Below, piece by piece: positions 14,257-23,084 of a DNA stretch of 36,629 nucleotides. The stretch is taken from positions 1-36,629 of the forward strand of contig JBELBV010000024.1 in assembly GCA_042095135.1 (NCBI GenBank), in the 5' to 3' direction. Both the position numbers and the translations under genes were made by a program. The notes under the pieces are model-generated. The model was given only the letters and a program-made list of their open reading frames with translations. It had not been told where the DNA came from and did no database searches. Numbering within the stretch: position 1 is the first letter of the stretch; every line of letters begins with the position of its first letter. Origin of the DNA: UA16 sp042095135. Its GTDB lineage: Bacteria; Bacteroidota; Bacteroidia; Flavobacteriales_D; Sanyastnellaceae.

Positions 14257-15804
14257 GTGAGCAAAGAATTGGTCATCAACTCCACTGCAGGAAAGGTGGA
14301 GATAGCTTTGCTGGAAGACGGACAACTCGTTGAGTTGCACCGCGATTCAGGAGACAAAGCGTACTTGGTTGGAGATATATTCTTGGGCCGAGTCAGAAAG
14401 GTATTGCCCAGCCTCAACGCGGCGTTCGTCGATGTGGGGCACGAGCGCGATGCCTTTTTGCATTACCTGGATTTGGGGCCGCATTACCGGACCCAGCAGA
14501 AGTACCTCAAGCGAGCGATGCAAGGCAAGCAGCCTGTACCGGACTTGGGCAACTTCAAAAAAGAGGCCGAGATCGACAAAAAGGGCAAGATCAAGGACGA
14601 GGTTTCGTCTTCCCAAGTGGTGTTGGTTCAGGTGGCCAAAGAGCCCATCAGTTCGAAAGGCCCTCGCTTGACCGCTGAAGTGACGCTGCCCGGACGGTAC
14701 ATCGTTTTGGTGCCGTTCAGCGACAAGGTCTCCCTATCGGGACGCATCAAGAGCGAGGAAGAGCGGAAGCGGCTCAAGCGCCTGATGCAGAGCATTCGAC
14801 CTCCTGGTTTTGGCATCATCATCCGCACGGTGGCTGAGAACAAGGGCGCGGCTGATTTGCACTCTGATTTGGAGGAATTGGTAACGCGGTGGGGCATCAT
14901 GCATAAAAAGCTTCGCAATGCCAAGCCAGGAAAGCGGGTCTTGGGCGAGCTGAACAAAACGAACGCTGTCCTGCGTGATGTGTTGACGCCAGATTGCACG
15001 GGAATTCGGGTGAACGATGCCAAGCTGGGCGATGAGGTGAAAACCTATTTGCAAAGCTTCGGCTCGAAAAAGATGGACATTGTCAAAGTCTCTCGGGACA
15101 AAGACCTGTTCAATACCTTGTCCATTCATCGCCAAATCAAAGCAACGTTTGGCAAACAAGTCAACCTGCGCAGTGGGGCGTACTTGATCGTCGAACAAAC
15201 CGAAGCCATGCACGTTGTCGATGTGAACAGCGGAGGGCGAAAGGCCGGGGCCAAGGACCAGGAGGAGAACGCCTTGCAAACCAACCTGGAATGCTGCAAA
15301 GAAATTGCCCGCATACTGCGGTTGCGGGACATGGGCGGCATTATTTGCATTGACTTCATCGACATGGCCAAGCGCGAGCACAACAAGGAGCTCACTACGG
15401 CGATGAAAGAGGCAATGAAGGGCGACAAAGCGAAGCACAACATCCTTGCGCCGAGTCGATTTGGCGTCGTGGAAATGACACGGCAGCGCGTGCGTCCCGT
15501 AGCGGATGTGAAGACTTCAGAAGCTTGCCCGACGTGCCAAGGAAGCGGTGCCGTTCAAGCCTCCATTCTCATCACTGACACCATCGAATCGGCCATTCAT
15601 CAGGCCATTGAGAAGGAAGCGCACAAGCGCTTGACTGTGATGATGCACCCTATCATTGAGGCGTACATCAAGGAAGGCTGGTTTAACAGCATCCTGCGCC
15701 AGTGGCAACGCACCCACGGCATCAAAATCCACGTCGAGTCCAACTCGTCCATGGAGATTTTGGAATTCCACCTCTACAACGCTGACGGCGTGGAGTTGGA
15801 GTGA
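14257..15804 (+). CDS. rng: Ribonuclease E/G family endoribonuclease (RNase G)
   Basis: RNase E/G proteins cut single-stranded RNA in rRNA maturation and mRNA decay. The 515-residue product starts at GTG 14257 (MSKELVINSTAGKVEIALLE). It has an S1 RNA-binding domain (about 36-130, carrying a charged Lys/Glu-rich insertion), an RNase H-like segment, and the DNase I-like catalytic part with VDVNSGG (321-327, metal ligand Asp322) and CIDFIDM (364-370, Asp366). The Zn-link CPTCQGSG (424-431) joins the dimer. There is no long disordered RNase E tail. It is last in the HU run and ends three bases from the convergent HD-domain gene. Confidence 0.94.
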   Translation: MSKELVINSTAGKVEIALLEDGQLVELHRDSGDKAYLVGDIFLGRVRKVLPSLNAAFVDVGHERDAFLHYLDLGPHYRTQQKYLKRAMQGKQPVPDLGNFKKEAEIDKKGKIKDEVSSSQVVLVQVAKEPISSKGPRLTAEVTLPGRYIVLVPFSDKVSLSGRIKSEEERKRLKRLMQSIRPPGFGIIIRTVAENKGAADLHSDLEELVTRWGIMHKKLRNAKPGKRVLGELNKTNAVLRDVLTPDCTGIRVNDAKLGDEVKTYLQSFGSKKMDIVKVSRDKDLFNTLSIHRQIKATFGKQVNLRSGAYLIVEQTEAMHVVDVNSGGRKAGAKDQEENALQTNLECCKEIARILRLRDMGGIICIDFIDMAKREHNKELTTAMKEAMKGDKAKHNILAPSRFGVVEMTRQRVRPVADVKTSEACPTCQGSGAVQASILITDTIESAIHQAIEKEAHKRLTVMMHPIIEAYIKEGWFNSILRQWQRTHGIKIHVESNSSMEILEFHLYNADGVELE

Positions 15805-15807
15805 GGG

Positions 15808-17043
15808 TTAGGCGTTGCCTAATTCTTTTGGAAAACAGACGAACGATTTCGCCACAGTGCGCATCAGGATTTCTCGGCTCAATTGGTCCGAAGCGTCCGC
15901 GAAATCCGATTGGATGCCGTTTTTGAACCGGATGGTGATGCCACCGGATTCGTACAGTTTGTTGTCGATGCGGTCGTTGATGACGAGGTAGTCTGCCTCT
16001 GCCTCGGTGATGCCGTAATGCTTCGCGGTGCGTTCAATCAGGGACCGCACCTCTTCACGGTCAAAAGCCTCAGGACGAAGGTCAATCCTGAAAAGGTCTC
16101 GGTGAATGATGCGGCGGCTTACTTCGCTCAAGACGAAGTCATCGTTGAACTGCCAGACTTTCAAAGCGGCGAGGATGTCGCTGTCATCGAGCAGGCAGAA
16201 TTGATCGAGGATGGCTTCGTCGGCAAAAAACCGGGTGCGGTCCAACGATTCATAAATGAACGTGCGCAAGGCGGGGGAGGCATGGATTTCCACTCCTTGT
16301 TGTGCAAGGTCTTTGGCCCGTTTTAGGGCGGTCATGAGCATGAACTCGGCGCAGAGCACAGTGCGGTGCAGATAGACCTGCCAGTACATCAACCGCCGGG
16401 CCATCAGGAATTTTTCAATCGAGTAGATGCCTTTTTCCTCTACCACCAACTCGTTGTTTTCTACAGCCAGCATTTTGATGATGCGTTCGCTGCCGATCTT
16501 TCCCTCCGCGACGCCGCTGTAAAAACTGTCCCGTGCGAGGTAATCCATGCGGTCCATGTCCAGTTGCGACGAGACGAGTTGGTGCAGGAATTTCTTGGGG
16601 TGGTGGTCATTAAAAATGGCGATGGCCGTGTCCAACGCACCGTTGAACTCTTCGTTCAGTCGGGCCATGATGAGGGTGCTGATGTCCTCGTGGTGAACTC
16701 CCTTCACAATGCTGTGTTCGAGGGCGTGGCTGAACGGTCCGTGCCCAATGTCGTGGAGCAGGATGGCGGCACACGCTCCTTCCGCTTCGGAATCGCTGAT
16801 TTCGGTTCCCTTGGCCCGCAACACCGCAATGGCCTCTTGCATGAGGTGGAGGGCTCCGATGGCGTGGTGAAAGCGGTTGTGCACAGCACCGGGATAGACA
16901 AGATGGGAAAGCCCAAGTTGGCTGATTCGTCGCAAACGCTGAACGTACGGGTGGTCCATGAGGTCAAAACTCAGCGTGTGCTGAATGGTGATGAACCCGT
17001 AAACCGGATCGTTTAGAATTTTATGTTTGTTGTGATTCGACAT
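15808..17043 (-). CDS. HD-domain phosphohydrolase, SAMHD1/dGTPase-like
   Basis: A 411-residue protein with the metal-binding HD layout: VHNRFHHAIGALHL (54-67), LLHDIGHGPFSHALEH (95-110, His97-Asp98), and LDMDRMDYLARDSFYSG near 160-176, the third signature of SAMHD1-like triphosphohydrolases. It opens NDPVYGFITI, typical of this family. Members hydrolyse dNTPs or other nucleotides; the substrate here is unknown. It is convergent with rng with three bases between stop codons and divergent from porX with a 101-base gap. I recall such a gene beside porX or the lipid A gene lpxD in other flavobacteria. Confidence 0.88.
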   Translation of the reverse strand: MSNHNKHKILNDPVYGFITIQHTLSFDLMDHPYVQRLRRISQLGLSHLVYPGAVHNRFHHAIGALHLMQEAIAVLRAKGTEISDSEAEGACAAILLHDIGHGPFSHALEHSIVKGVHHEDISTLIMARLNEEFNGALDTAIAIFNDHHPKKFLHQLVSSQLDMDRMDYLARDSFYSGVAEGKIGSERIIKMLAVENNELVVEEKGIYSIEKFLMARRLMYWQVYLHRTVLCAEFMLMTALKRAKDLAQQGVEIHASPALRTFIYESLDRTRFFADEAILDQFCLLDDSDILAALKVWQFNDDFVLSEVSRRIIHRDLFRIDLRPEAFDREEVRSLIERTAKHYGITEAEADYLVINDRIDNKLYESGGITIRFKNGIQSDFADASDQLSREILMRTVAKSFVCFPKELGNA

Positions 17044-17119
17044 GAAGTACGGGCATATGAATTGCCGTGCTGGTGCGTTTATTCCCCGCGCAAGTTAACC
17101 TGTCGAAAGCGGTAGCGCG

Positions 17120-17127
17120 TATTTTTG
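17120..17127 (+). promoter_or_regulatory. Candidate -7 box of porX
   Basis: TATTTTTG, an exact TAnnTTTG match, ends 17 bases before the porX ATG at 17145. It supports that start over an upstream in-frame ATG at 17067, which would include the promoter in the coding region. Confidence 0.5.
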
Positions 17128-17144
17128 AAGAGACGATTTCATTC

Positions 17145-18713
17145 ATGCAGAGAACTCCACGCATCCTTTGGGCCGACGACGAAATTGATTTATTGAAGCC
17201 GCATCTCTTGTTCCTTGAGGGCAAAGGGTTTCATGTAACGGCTGTTAACAGCGGTGTTGAAGCGCTGGAAAAGCTCGGAGTGGAGGTGTTTGACCTGGTT
17301 TTTTTGGACGAGCAAATGCCGGGTTTGAACGGGTTGGAAACCCTCGCCCGCATCAAGGACCAACGACCTCATTTGCCGGTCATCATGATCACCAAGAGCG
17401 AGGAGGAGCACATTATGGAGGAAGCCATCGGCTCCAAGATCAGCGATTACCTAATCAAGCCGGTCAATCCCAACCAGATCCTGCTCGCCATCAAGAAGAA
17501 TCTCGACGAACGCCGCCTCGTAAGCGAGAAGGCCATGTCGGATTACCAGCGTGAATTCCGCGAAATCTCGATGCAGTTGATGGATCGATTGGATGCTTCG
17601 GATTGGACGTCCATCTTTCAGCGCCTGGTGCACTGGAAGCTCGAATTGGAACAGTCGGAGGATGCGGGCATGTCGGATGTTTTGGACATGCAGTTCAAGG
17701 ACGCCAACCGTCAGTTCGCCAAGTTCTACGAGTCCAACTACACGGAGTGGATGGCTGGCCCCGGAGAAGACACCCCAATCCTTTCACACCGGTTGCTGCC
17801 CACCAAATTGCCACGGGTCTGGTCAGAAGCAGACGATGACCGTCCTGTCTACCTCGTTGTGATAGACAACCTGCGCCTCGACCAGTGGAAAATGATCGAG
17901 CCGCTGCTCTTGAATCGGTTCCGCGTGGCCCACAACGAGACGTACTTCTCGATGCTTCCAACCGCTACGCAGTATGCGCGCAATGCGCTCTTCGCGGGAC
18001 TTTCCCCAGCGGAGATCGCGCGGGTTTACCCTCACTATTGGATTGGGGAAGACGAAGAGGGGAGCAAGAATAAATTCGAAGGGGAGCTGTTTCAAGCGCT
18101 GCTGAAGCGCATGAATTTCGACGGTAAATCTTCTTACCACAAAATCACCAACCTGGCGGCAGGCAAGAAAATGGTGGACCAGTTTCACCAAACACACGGC
18201 AACCAATTGACGGCCGTCGTGTACAACTTCGTTGACATGCTGTCCCATGCCCGCACCGAGATGGAGGTCTTGAAGGAGCTAGCCGAGGATGAGGCGGCGT
18301 ACCGTTCGCTGACCTTGTCATGGTTTGAGCACAGCGCCCTGAAAGACCTGTTGATCCTGATGGCCGAACGTGGAGCGCGCGTCATCATCACCACCGATCA
18401 CGGCACAATGCGTGTCGCTAATCCGCTCAAGGTGAAAGGAGAACGCAGCACCAACACCAACCTGCGCTACAAGGTGGGACGGAATCTGGGCTACGATGGG
18501 GGCGATGTATTTGCCATTCGCCAACCGGAAGAAGCTGGTTTGCCGCGCCCCAACGTGAGCAGCGCTTACATCTTTGCACGGGAAGATGACTTCCTGGTCT
18601 ATCCCAACAACTACAACCACTTTGCCCAGTACTTCCGTGATACATTCCAGCACGGTGGCATCTCCTTGGAGGAGGTGATCATTCCCTGGGTGGAGTTGGA
18701 TCCCATTTCATAG
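17145..18713 (+). CDS. porX: Response regulator PorX (receiver plus PglZ-type phosphatase domain)
   Basis: PorX is the response regulator partner of the kinase PorY and controls type IX secretion genes through the sigma factor SigP. The 522-residue product has a receiver domain (about 5-120) with acidic pair Asp11-Asp12, phosphoacceptor Asp55 (LVFLDEQMPG), and the Lys of DYLIKPV. It then has a helical region and a PglZ/alkaline-phosphatase-like domain (about 200-520), with VVIDNLRLDQW and ITTDHGTMRV as the metal-site segments. This architecture is specific to PorX-type regulators. It has no DNA-binding domain. porY is not in this window. It is followed by tsaE (nine bases) and alanine dehydrogenase, an order I recall from many Bacteroidota. 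Confidence 0.94.
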   Translation: MQRTPRILWADDEIDLLKPHLLFLEGKGFHVTAVNSGVEALEKLGVEVFDLVFLDEQMPGLNGLETLARIKDQRPHLPVIMITKSEEEHIMEEAIGSKISDYLIKPVNPNQILLAIKKNLDERRLVSEKAMSDYQREFREISMQLMDRLDASDWTSIFQRLVHWKLELEQSEDAGMSDVLDMQFKDANRQFAKFYESNYTEWMAGPGEDTPILSHRLLPTKLPRVWSEADDDRPVYLVVIDNLRLDQWKMIEPLLLNRFRVAHNETYFSMLPTATQYARNALFAGLSPAEIARVYPHYWIGEDEEGSKNKFEGELFQALLKRMNFDGKSSYHKITNLAAGKKMVDQFHQTHGNQLTAVVYNFVDMLSHARTEMEVLKELAEDEAAYRSLTLSWFEHSALKDLLILMAERGARVIITTDHGTMRVANPLKVKGERSTNTNLRYKVGRNLGYDGGDVFAIRQPEEAGLPRPNVSSAYIFAREDDFLVYPNNYNHFAQYFRDTFQHGGISLEEVIIPWVELDPIS

Positions 18714-18721
18714 CAATTCCC

Positions 18722-19225
18722 ATGGCAGAGAACCAATTGCTGCACCGCGTGTGGGCCTCAGGGCCGTTTGATCTGGAAGGGTTGCCGGCAGCAGCGGAGC
18801 GGTTGATCCCGGCCTTGACGGAGGCACTTCGTCCGGCTGAAGACGGGGCGATTCCCTCGGGCGTGGTCGCGTTGCAAGGCGAGATGGGAGCGGGGAAAAC
18901 AACGTTGGTGAAGGCCTTGTGTGAAGCATGGCATGTTGACGAGGACGCGGTCAGCCCAACCTTTGGTCTGGTTCAATGCTACAAAGGCCAAGGCCGTGCG
19001 ATATACCACCTCGACCTGTACCGGTTGAAAAACGAAGAAGAAGCGTGGGACCTTGGCCTCACCGAATACTTTGACGGGGACGGCTTGAATTTTGTGGAGT
19101 GGCCGGAGCAGGCGCCAAGTGTTCTGCCCGCGGATGCGGTGCTGCTCGAAGTGCGGGTGAACGGCCTGCAACACGATGGAACCCGTGAGCTTTTCCTGTC
19201 TGTACCGAATGAACGCAGTATGTAG
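18722..19225 (+). CDS. tsaE: tRNA threonylcarbamoyladenosine ATPase TsaE
   Basis: TsaE is the ATPase that, with TsaB and TsaD, makes threonylcarbamoyladenosine at position 37 of ANN-decoding tRNAs. The 167-residue product has the P-loop GEMGAGKTTL (53-62), the switch region VSPTFGLVQCY, YHLDLYRLKNEEE and a C-terminal FVEWPEQAPSVLP, all standard for the family. It lies nine bases after porX and 15 before the alanine dehydrogenase gene, so co-transcription is likely. No defect is seen. Confidence 0.95.
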   Translation: MAENQLLHRVWASGPFDLEGLPAAAERLIPALTEALRPAEDGAIPSGVVALQGEMGAGKTTLVKALCEAWHVDEDAVSPTFGLVQCYKGQGRAIYHLDLYRLKNEEEAWDLGLTEYFDGDGLNFVEWPEQAPSVLPADAVLLEVRVNGLQHDGTRELFLSVPNERSM

Positions 19226-19239
19226 TAATTTGTGCAGCG

Positions 19240-20457
19240 ATGAGCGACAATAAGAAACGGATTCAGTCTCTGGCACGCGAGGCAGCATTGCTGCCCCAGG
19301 AGGAGGTTCTCCAAATTTCTGAACGCACGAGTGAGCTGGTCATTGGCATCCCCAAGGAGGAAAGCTTTCAGGAAAAGCGCGTGGCGTTGGTTCCCGAAGC
19401 TGTTGCGTTACTCGTCGCCCGTGGCCACCAAGTGCTTGTCGAATCCGCCGCTGGAGAGCAAGCCCATTACCAAGATTCGGATTACAGCGAGTCGGGTGCC
19501 CGCATCGTCTACGACCGCCGGCAGGTATTCCAGACGGGTATGGTCATCAAAGTCGAGCCCCCAACGCTTGAAGAGGTGGGCTTGATGGGCATGGGCCAGA
19601 CCCTCATCAGCGCGTTGCAATGGACCGTGCAATCCGAAGGGGTGCTCGAGGCGCTGGCCAAAAAGAAAACCACGGCGATTGCCTGGGACTTCCTTCAAAA
19701 CGCGAACGGAATCTTCCCATTGGTCCGCGCCATGGGAGAAATTGCCGGCAACTCCTCTGTGCTCATCGCAGGTGAATTGCTCGCCGGCCCTGAAGGCAGG
19801 GGAACGCTGTTCGGTGGCGTATCTGGTGTACGCCCGACCGAAGTAGTTGTCATTGGCGCAGGCACCGTGGGCGAGTTCGCGGCGCGCGCCGCCATAGGCC
19901 TCGGTGCGACAGTCAAAGTATTCGACAACAGCCCCCACCGCCTCATCCGTTTGCAGAATGCCTTGGGTCAGCGGCTGTGGACCAGCACCGTTCAGCCGTC
20001 TGTATTGCAAGAGGCCCTCAAAACAGCCGACGTGGCAATCGGTGCCATTCGCGGCACCGGCCAACGGGCGCCTTTGATTGTGTCCGAACCGATGGTTGCT
20101 GGAATGCGCCGAGGGACGGTGATTGTCGACGTCACCATCGACCGCGGCGGCTGCTTCGAAACCAGCCGGATAACGTCCCACGAACGCCCCACGTTCACAG
20201 AATTGGATGTCATTCACTATTGCGTGCCCAATATCCCTTCCCGTGTAAGCAGAACCGCATCCAAAGCTCTGAGCAACATCATGGCGCCCTTGCTGCTGGA
20301 ATTTGCAGTCGATGGCGGTGTGGATGGAGCCATTCGCAAGAATCGCTTTGCGCGTTCAGGCATATACATGTTCCAAGGCAACGTGACCCACATAGGCTTA
20401 GCCGAAGAATCGGGCTTGGTGTACAAGGATCTGGACTTGCTGTTAGCGACGTTCTGA
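19240..20457 (+). CDS. ald: Alanine dehydrogenase / transhydrogenase-alpha family protein
   Basis: A 405-residue NAD-binding enzyme of the alanine dehydrogenase/PNT family. It has the substrate Arg in EKRVAL (Arg47) and Lys in MVIKVEPP (Lys104), the Rossmann loop GAGTVG (206-211), acidic FDNS (228-231) and DVTIDRGGCFE. In ordinary alanine dehydrogenases a catalytic His lies in a segment like LHLA; here the aligned stretch reads TLISALQWTV with Gln127 in that place, closer to the transhydrogenase alpha subunit. An N-terminal extension of about 30 residues is also present. I recall the same features in other Bacteroidota copies, so it is probably a lineage-wide variant and not damage. Activity on alanine is inferred. 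The 3' end overlaps mutS by 15 bases. Confidence 0.82.
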   Translation: MSDNKKRIQSLAREAALLPQEEVLQISERTSELVIGIPKEESFQEKRVALVPEAVALLVARGHQVLVESAAGEQAHYQDSDYSESGARIVYDRRQVFQTGMVIKVEPPTLEEVGLMGMGQTLISALQWTVQSEGVLEALAKKKTTAIAWDFLQNANGIFPLVRAMGEIAGNSSVLIAGELLAGPEGRGTLFGGVSGVRPTEVVVIGAGTVGEFAARAAIGLGATVKVFDNSPHRLIRLQNALGQRLWTSTVQPSVLQEALKTADVAIGAIRGTGQRAPLIVSEPMVAGMRRGTVIVDVTIDRGGCFETSRITSHERPTFTELDVIHYCVPNIPSRVSRTASKALSNIMAPLLLEFAVDGGVDGAIRKNRFARSGIYMFQGNVTHIGLAEESGLVYKDLDLLLATF

Positions 20458-23079
20458 TTGGGCGGCCGGACTTCCGGAAACCACTTTTTTGATTTCGTTC
20501 AGTTTCATCAGTGCCTCCACGGGTGTCAAGTTATTGATGTCCAAGTCGAGGATTTGCTCACGCACTTGTTCGAGCACCGGATCGTCGAGTTGGAAAAAAC
20601 TGAGCTGAACATCGGAAGCCATGGGTACGTCTGGGACAGGGGTTGCGGATCCGGCCTCATCCGCCTGATCCAACTGCTTGCGGCTTGATTCCAGTTGCTT
20701 CAGCACCTCCTTGGCGCGACGCAGAATGGGCCCCGGCATCCCGGCCAGTTGCGCGACGTTGATGCCGAATGAGTGGTTGCTGCCGCCTTGGGCGAGTTTG
20801 CGGAGGAAGATGATTTTGCCGTCTACTTCACGGACCGTCACATTCAAATTTACCACGCGGTGGAACCGTTCCTGCATGGCGTTGAGTTCGTGGTAGTGGG
20901 TGGCAAACAGGGTCAGCGCCTTGTGTGGGTGTTCGTGCAGGTATTCGGCAATGGACCAAGCGATGCTGACTCCATCGTACGTGCTTGTTCCCCGTCCAAT
21001 TTCATCAAGCAGCACCAAACTCCGAGAAGTCAGGTTGTTCAGGATGGCGGCGGTTTCGTTCATTTCCACCATGAACGTCGATTCACCGGAGGAGATGTTG
21101 TCCGATGCCCCCACCCGGGTGAAGATTCGGTCCAAGATTCCGAGGTCCGCAGAGGCCGCCGGCACATAGCCGCCCATTTGTGCCATCAGGCAGATCAACG
21201 CCGTCTGCCGAAGCAATGCCGATTTACCGGCCATGTTCGGTCCGGTGATCATCAAGATTTGGTTGCTGTCGGGGTGGAGCGCAACGTCGTTGGCGATGTA
21301 CGGTTCGCCTGGTTTGAGCGCACGCTCAATGACCGGGTGGCGCCCGTTTTTGATTTGAATGCCCTGTGCATCGTTCAGCCGCGGACGCACATAATCGTTG
21401 TCGATTGCTACTTGAGCGAGGCCAGTGAGAGCGTCCAATGCGCCGATGACGTGTGCGTTTTGTTGCAGGTCCCCGATGTGCTCAGCAGCAGCCTGCACGA
21501 GCTTGTGAAAGCAGGCTAATTCCAATGAAGCGGTGCGCTCTTGTGCATCGAGGATCTTGGCTTCGAGTTCTTTGAGCTCTTCGGTGATGTACCGTTCGGC
21601 TTGGGTCAGGGTTTGTTTGCGAATCCACTCAGCGGGCACCTTGTCTTTGTGCGTATTGCGGACTTCGAGGTAGTAGCCAAACACCTGGTTGTACGCGATT
21701 TTGAGCGATGAAATCCCCGTGCGCTCCGTCTCCCTTGTGCAGATAGCGTCGAGGGCAGTTTGGGCGTTGCTTTTCAGTGTGCGCAGTTCATCCAATTCAG
21801 CGCTCACACGCTGTTCGATGACTTGGCCCTTCGCGGGGTTGACCGGGGGTTCCTCGACCAATTCCAAACGCAAGCGCTCGAGCAACTGGTCGCACGGGGT
21901 CAGCCGTTCGAGGTAAGGCAGGAGGGGCGTTTCACCGGCTGAAAGCGCCGCAATGGATTGCACTGCTTCCAAACCCTGGCGAAGTTGCCCCAGTTCCCGT
22001 GGATTGATGCGCCCGGTACTGGCTTTCGATGCGAGTCGCTCGAGGTCGCCTGTGGATTTGAATAGCGCTTGAAATTCGGTGCGCAAGTTTTCGTCGCCAT
22101 TGAGGCACTCCACCGCATCCAAGCGTTGGTTGATGCCATCGACTTCAGTCAAGGGCATGATTAGCCACCGGCGAAGCATGCGCGCACCCATAGGCGATCC
22201 GGTTCGGTCGATGGTCTGGGCCAAAGAAGTGCCGTCGCTGTGATTGGGCTGCACGAGTTCGAGGTTGCGGATGGTGAACCGGTCCATCCACAGCGTGCCG
22301 TCTTCGCGAAGCGTGCGGATCGTGCGGACGTGCTTAGGCCGGTCGTGCTTCGCGTGGTCGAGGTAGTGCAATACAGCCCCGGCTGTAAGCAAGGCCAACG
22401 GCCGCGCATCGAGTTGGAATCCCTTGAGGGATTTGTTTGCGAATTGCTTTTGGATGCGCTCCTGGGCGTAATCCGGTTTGAACACCCAATCGTCCACCCG
22501 GCTCAAGTGCCAGTCGTTGCCGAATGTTTCGGCAAATGCCGAGGCCTGGTTTTTCAGCACCAACACTTCCGAAGGCTGATGCGCACGCAGCAACCGGTCA
22601 ATGAGTGGTTCATCGCCTTCAGCCGTGGCAAAGTCGCCTGTCGAAATGTCGAGGAGGGCGAGGCCATAACCGGTCTTATCGCCGTGTACGGCTGCGAGGT
22701 AGTTGTCGGTCCGGGCATTGAGCACTTGGTCGTGAAAAGCGACCCCCGGCGTGACCAACTCTGTGACGCCTCGTTTGACGATGCCAACGGCCTTTTTCGG
22801 GTCTTCGAGCTGATCACAAACCGCAACACGATGCCCCGCCCGAACCAACCGTGGGAGGTAGGTGTCCAGAGAATGGTGCGGGAATCCAGCGAGTTCTACT
22901 TCGCTCGCACTTCCGTTTCCTCGTTTCGTCAATACGATGTCCAAGACATCGGCCGCTTTGACGGCATCGTCTCCAAAGGTCTCGTAGAAATCCCCCACCC
23001 GAAAAAGGAGCAGCGCTTCGGGGTAATCGGCTTTAACCCGATTGTACTGCTGCATAAGGGGTGTGGCTTTCTTGGCCAT
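20443..23079 (-). CDS. mutS: DNA mismatch repair protein MutS
   Basis: MutS recognises mismatches and small loops and starts repair with MutL. The 878-residue product has the mismatch-reading Phe-x-Glu motif (FYE, 31-33), connector and lever/clamp regions, the P-loop ITGPNMAGKS (611-620), the ABC signature region with SSGEST, and Walker B LVLLDEIGRGTS (688-699), then the FATHYHEL motif. Near the C-terminus QLSFFQL (825-831) resembles a beta-clamp-binding motif. It begins five bases after the clpX stop and so belongs to the clpP-clpX unit. Its last five codons overlap the end of the convergent alanine dehydrogenase gene. Confidence 0.97.
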   Translation of the reverse strand: MAKKATPLMQQYNRVKADYPEALLLFRVGDFYETFGDDAVKAADVLDIVLTKRGNGSASEVELAGFPHHSLDTYLPRLVRAGHRVAVCDQLEDPKKAVGIVKRGVTELVTPGVAFHDQVLNARTDNYLAAVHGDKTGYGLALLDISTGDFATAEGDEPLIDRLLRAHQPSEVLVLKNQASAFAETFGNDWHLSRVDDWVFKPDYAQERIQKQFANKSLKGFQLDARPLALLTAGAVLHYLDHAKHDRPKHVRTIRTLREDGTLWMDRFTIRNLELVQPNHSDGTSLAQTIDRTGSPMGARMLRRWLIMPLTEVDGINQRLDAVECLNGDENLRTEFQALFKSTGDLERLASKASTGRINPRELGQLRQGLEAVQSIAALSAGETPLLPYLERLTPCDQLLERLRLELVEEPPVNPAKGQVIEQRVSAELDELRTLKSNAQTALDAICTRETERTGISSLKIAYNQVFGYYLEVRNTHKDKVPAEWIRKQTLTQAERYITEELKELEAKILDAQERTASLELACFHKLVQAAAEHIGDLQQNAHVIGALDALTGLAQVAIDNDYVRPRLNDAQGIQIKNGRHPVIERALKPGEPYIANDVALHPDSNQILMITGPNMAGKSALLRQTALICLMAQMGGYVPAASADLGILDRIFTRVGASDNISSGESTFMVEMNETAAILNNLTSRSLVLLDEIGRGTSTYDGVSIAWSIAEYLHEHPHKALTLFATHYHELNAMQERFHRVVNLNVTVREVDGKIIFLRKLAQGGSNHSFGINVAQLAGMPGPILRRAKEVLKQLESSRKQLDQADEAGSATPVPDVPMASDVQLSFFQLDDPVLEQVREQILDLDINNLTPVEALMKLNEIKKVVSGSPAAQSERR

Positions 23080-23084
23080 GGAGC

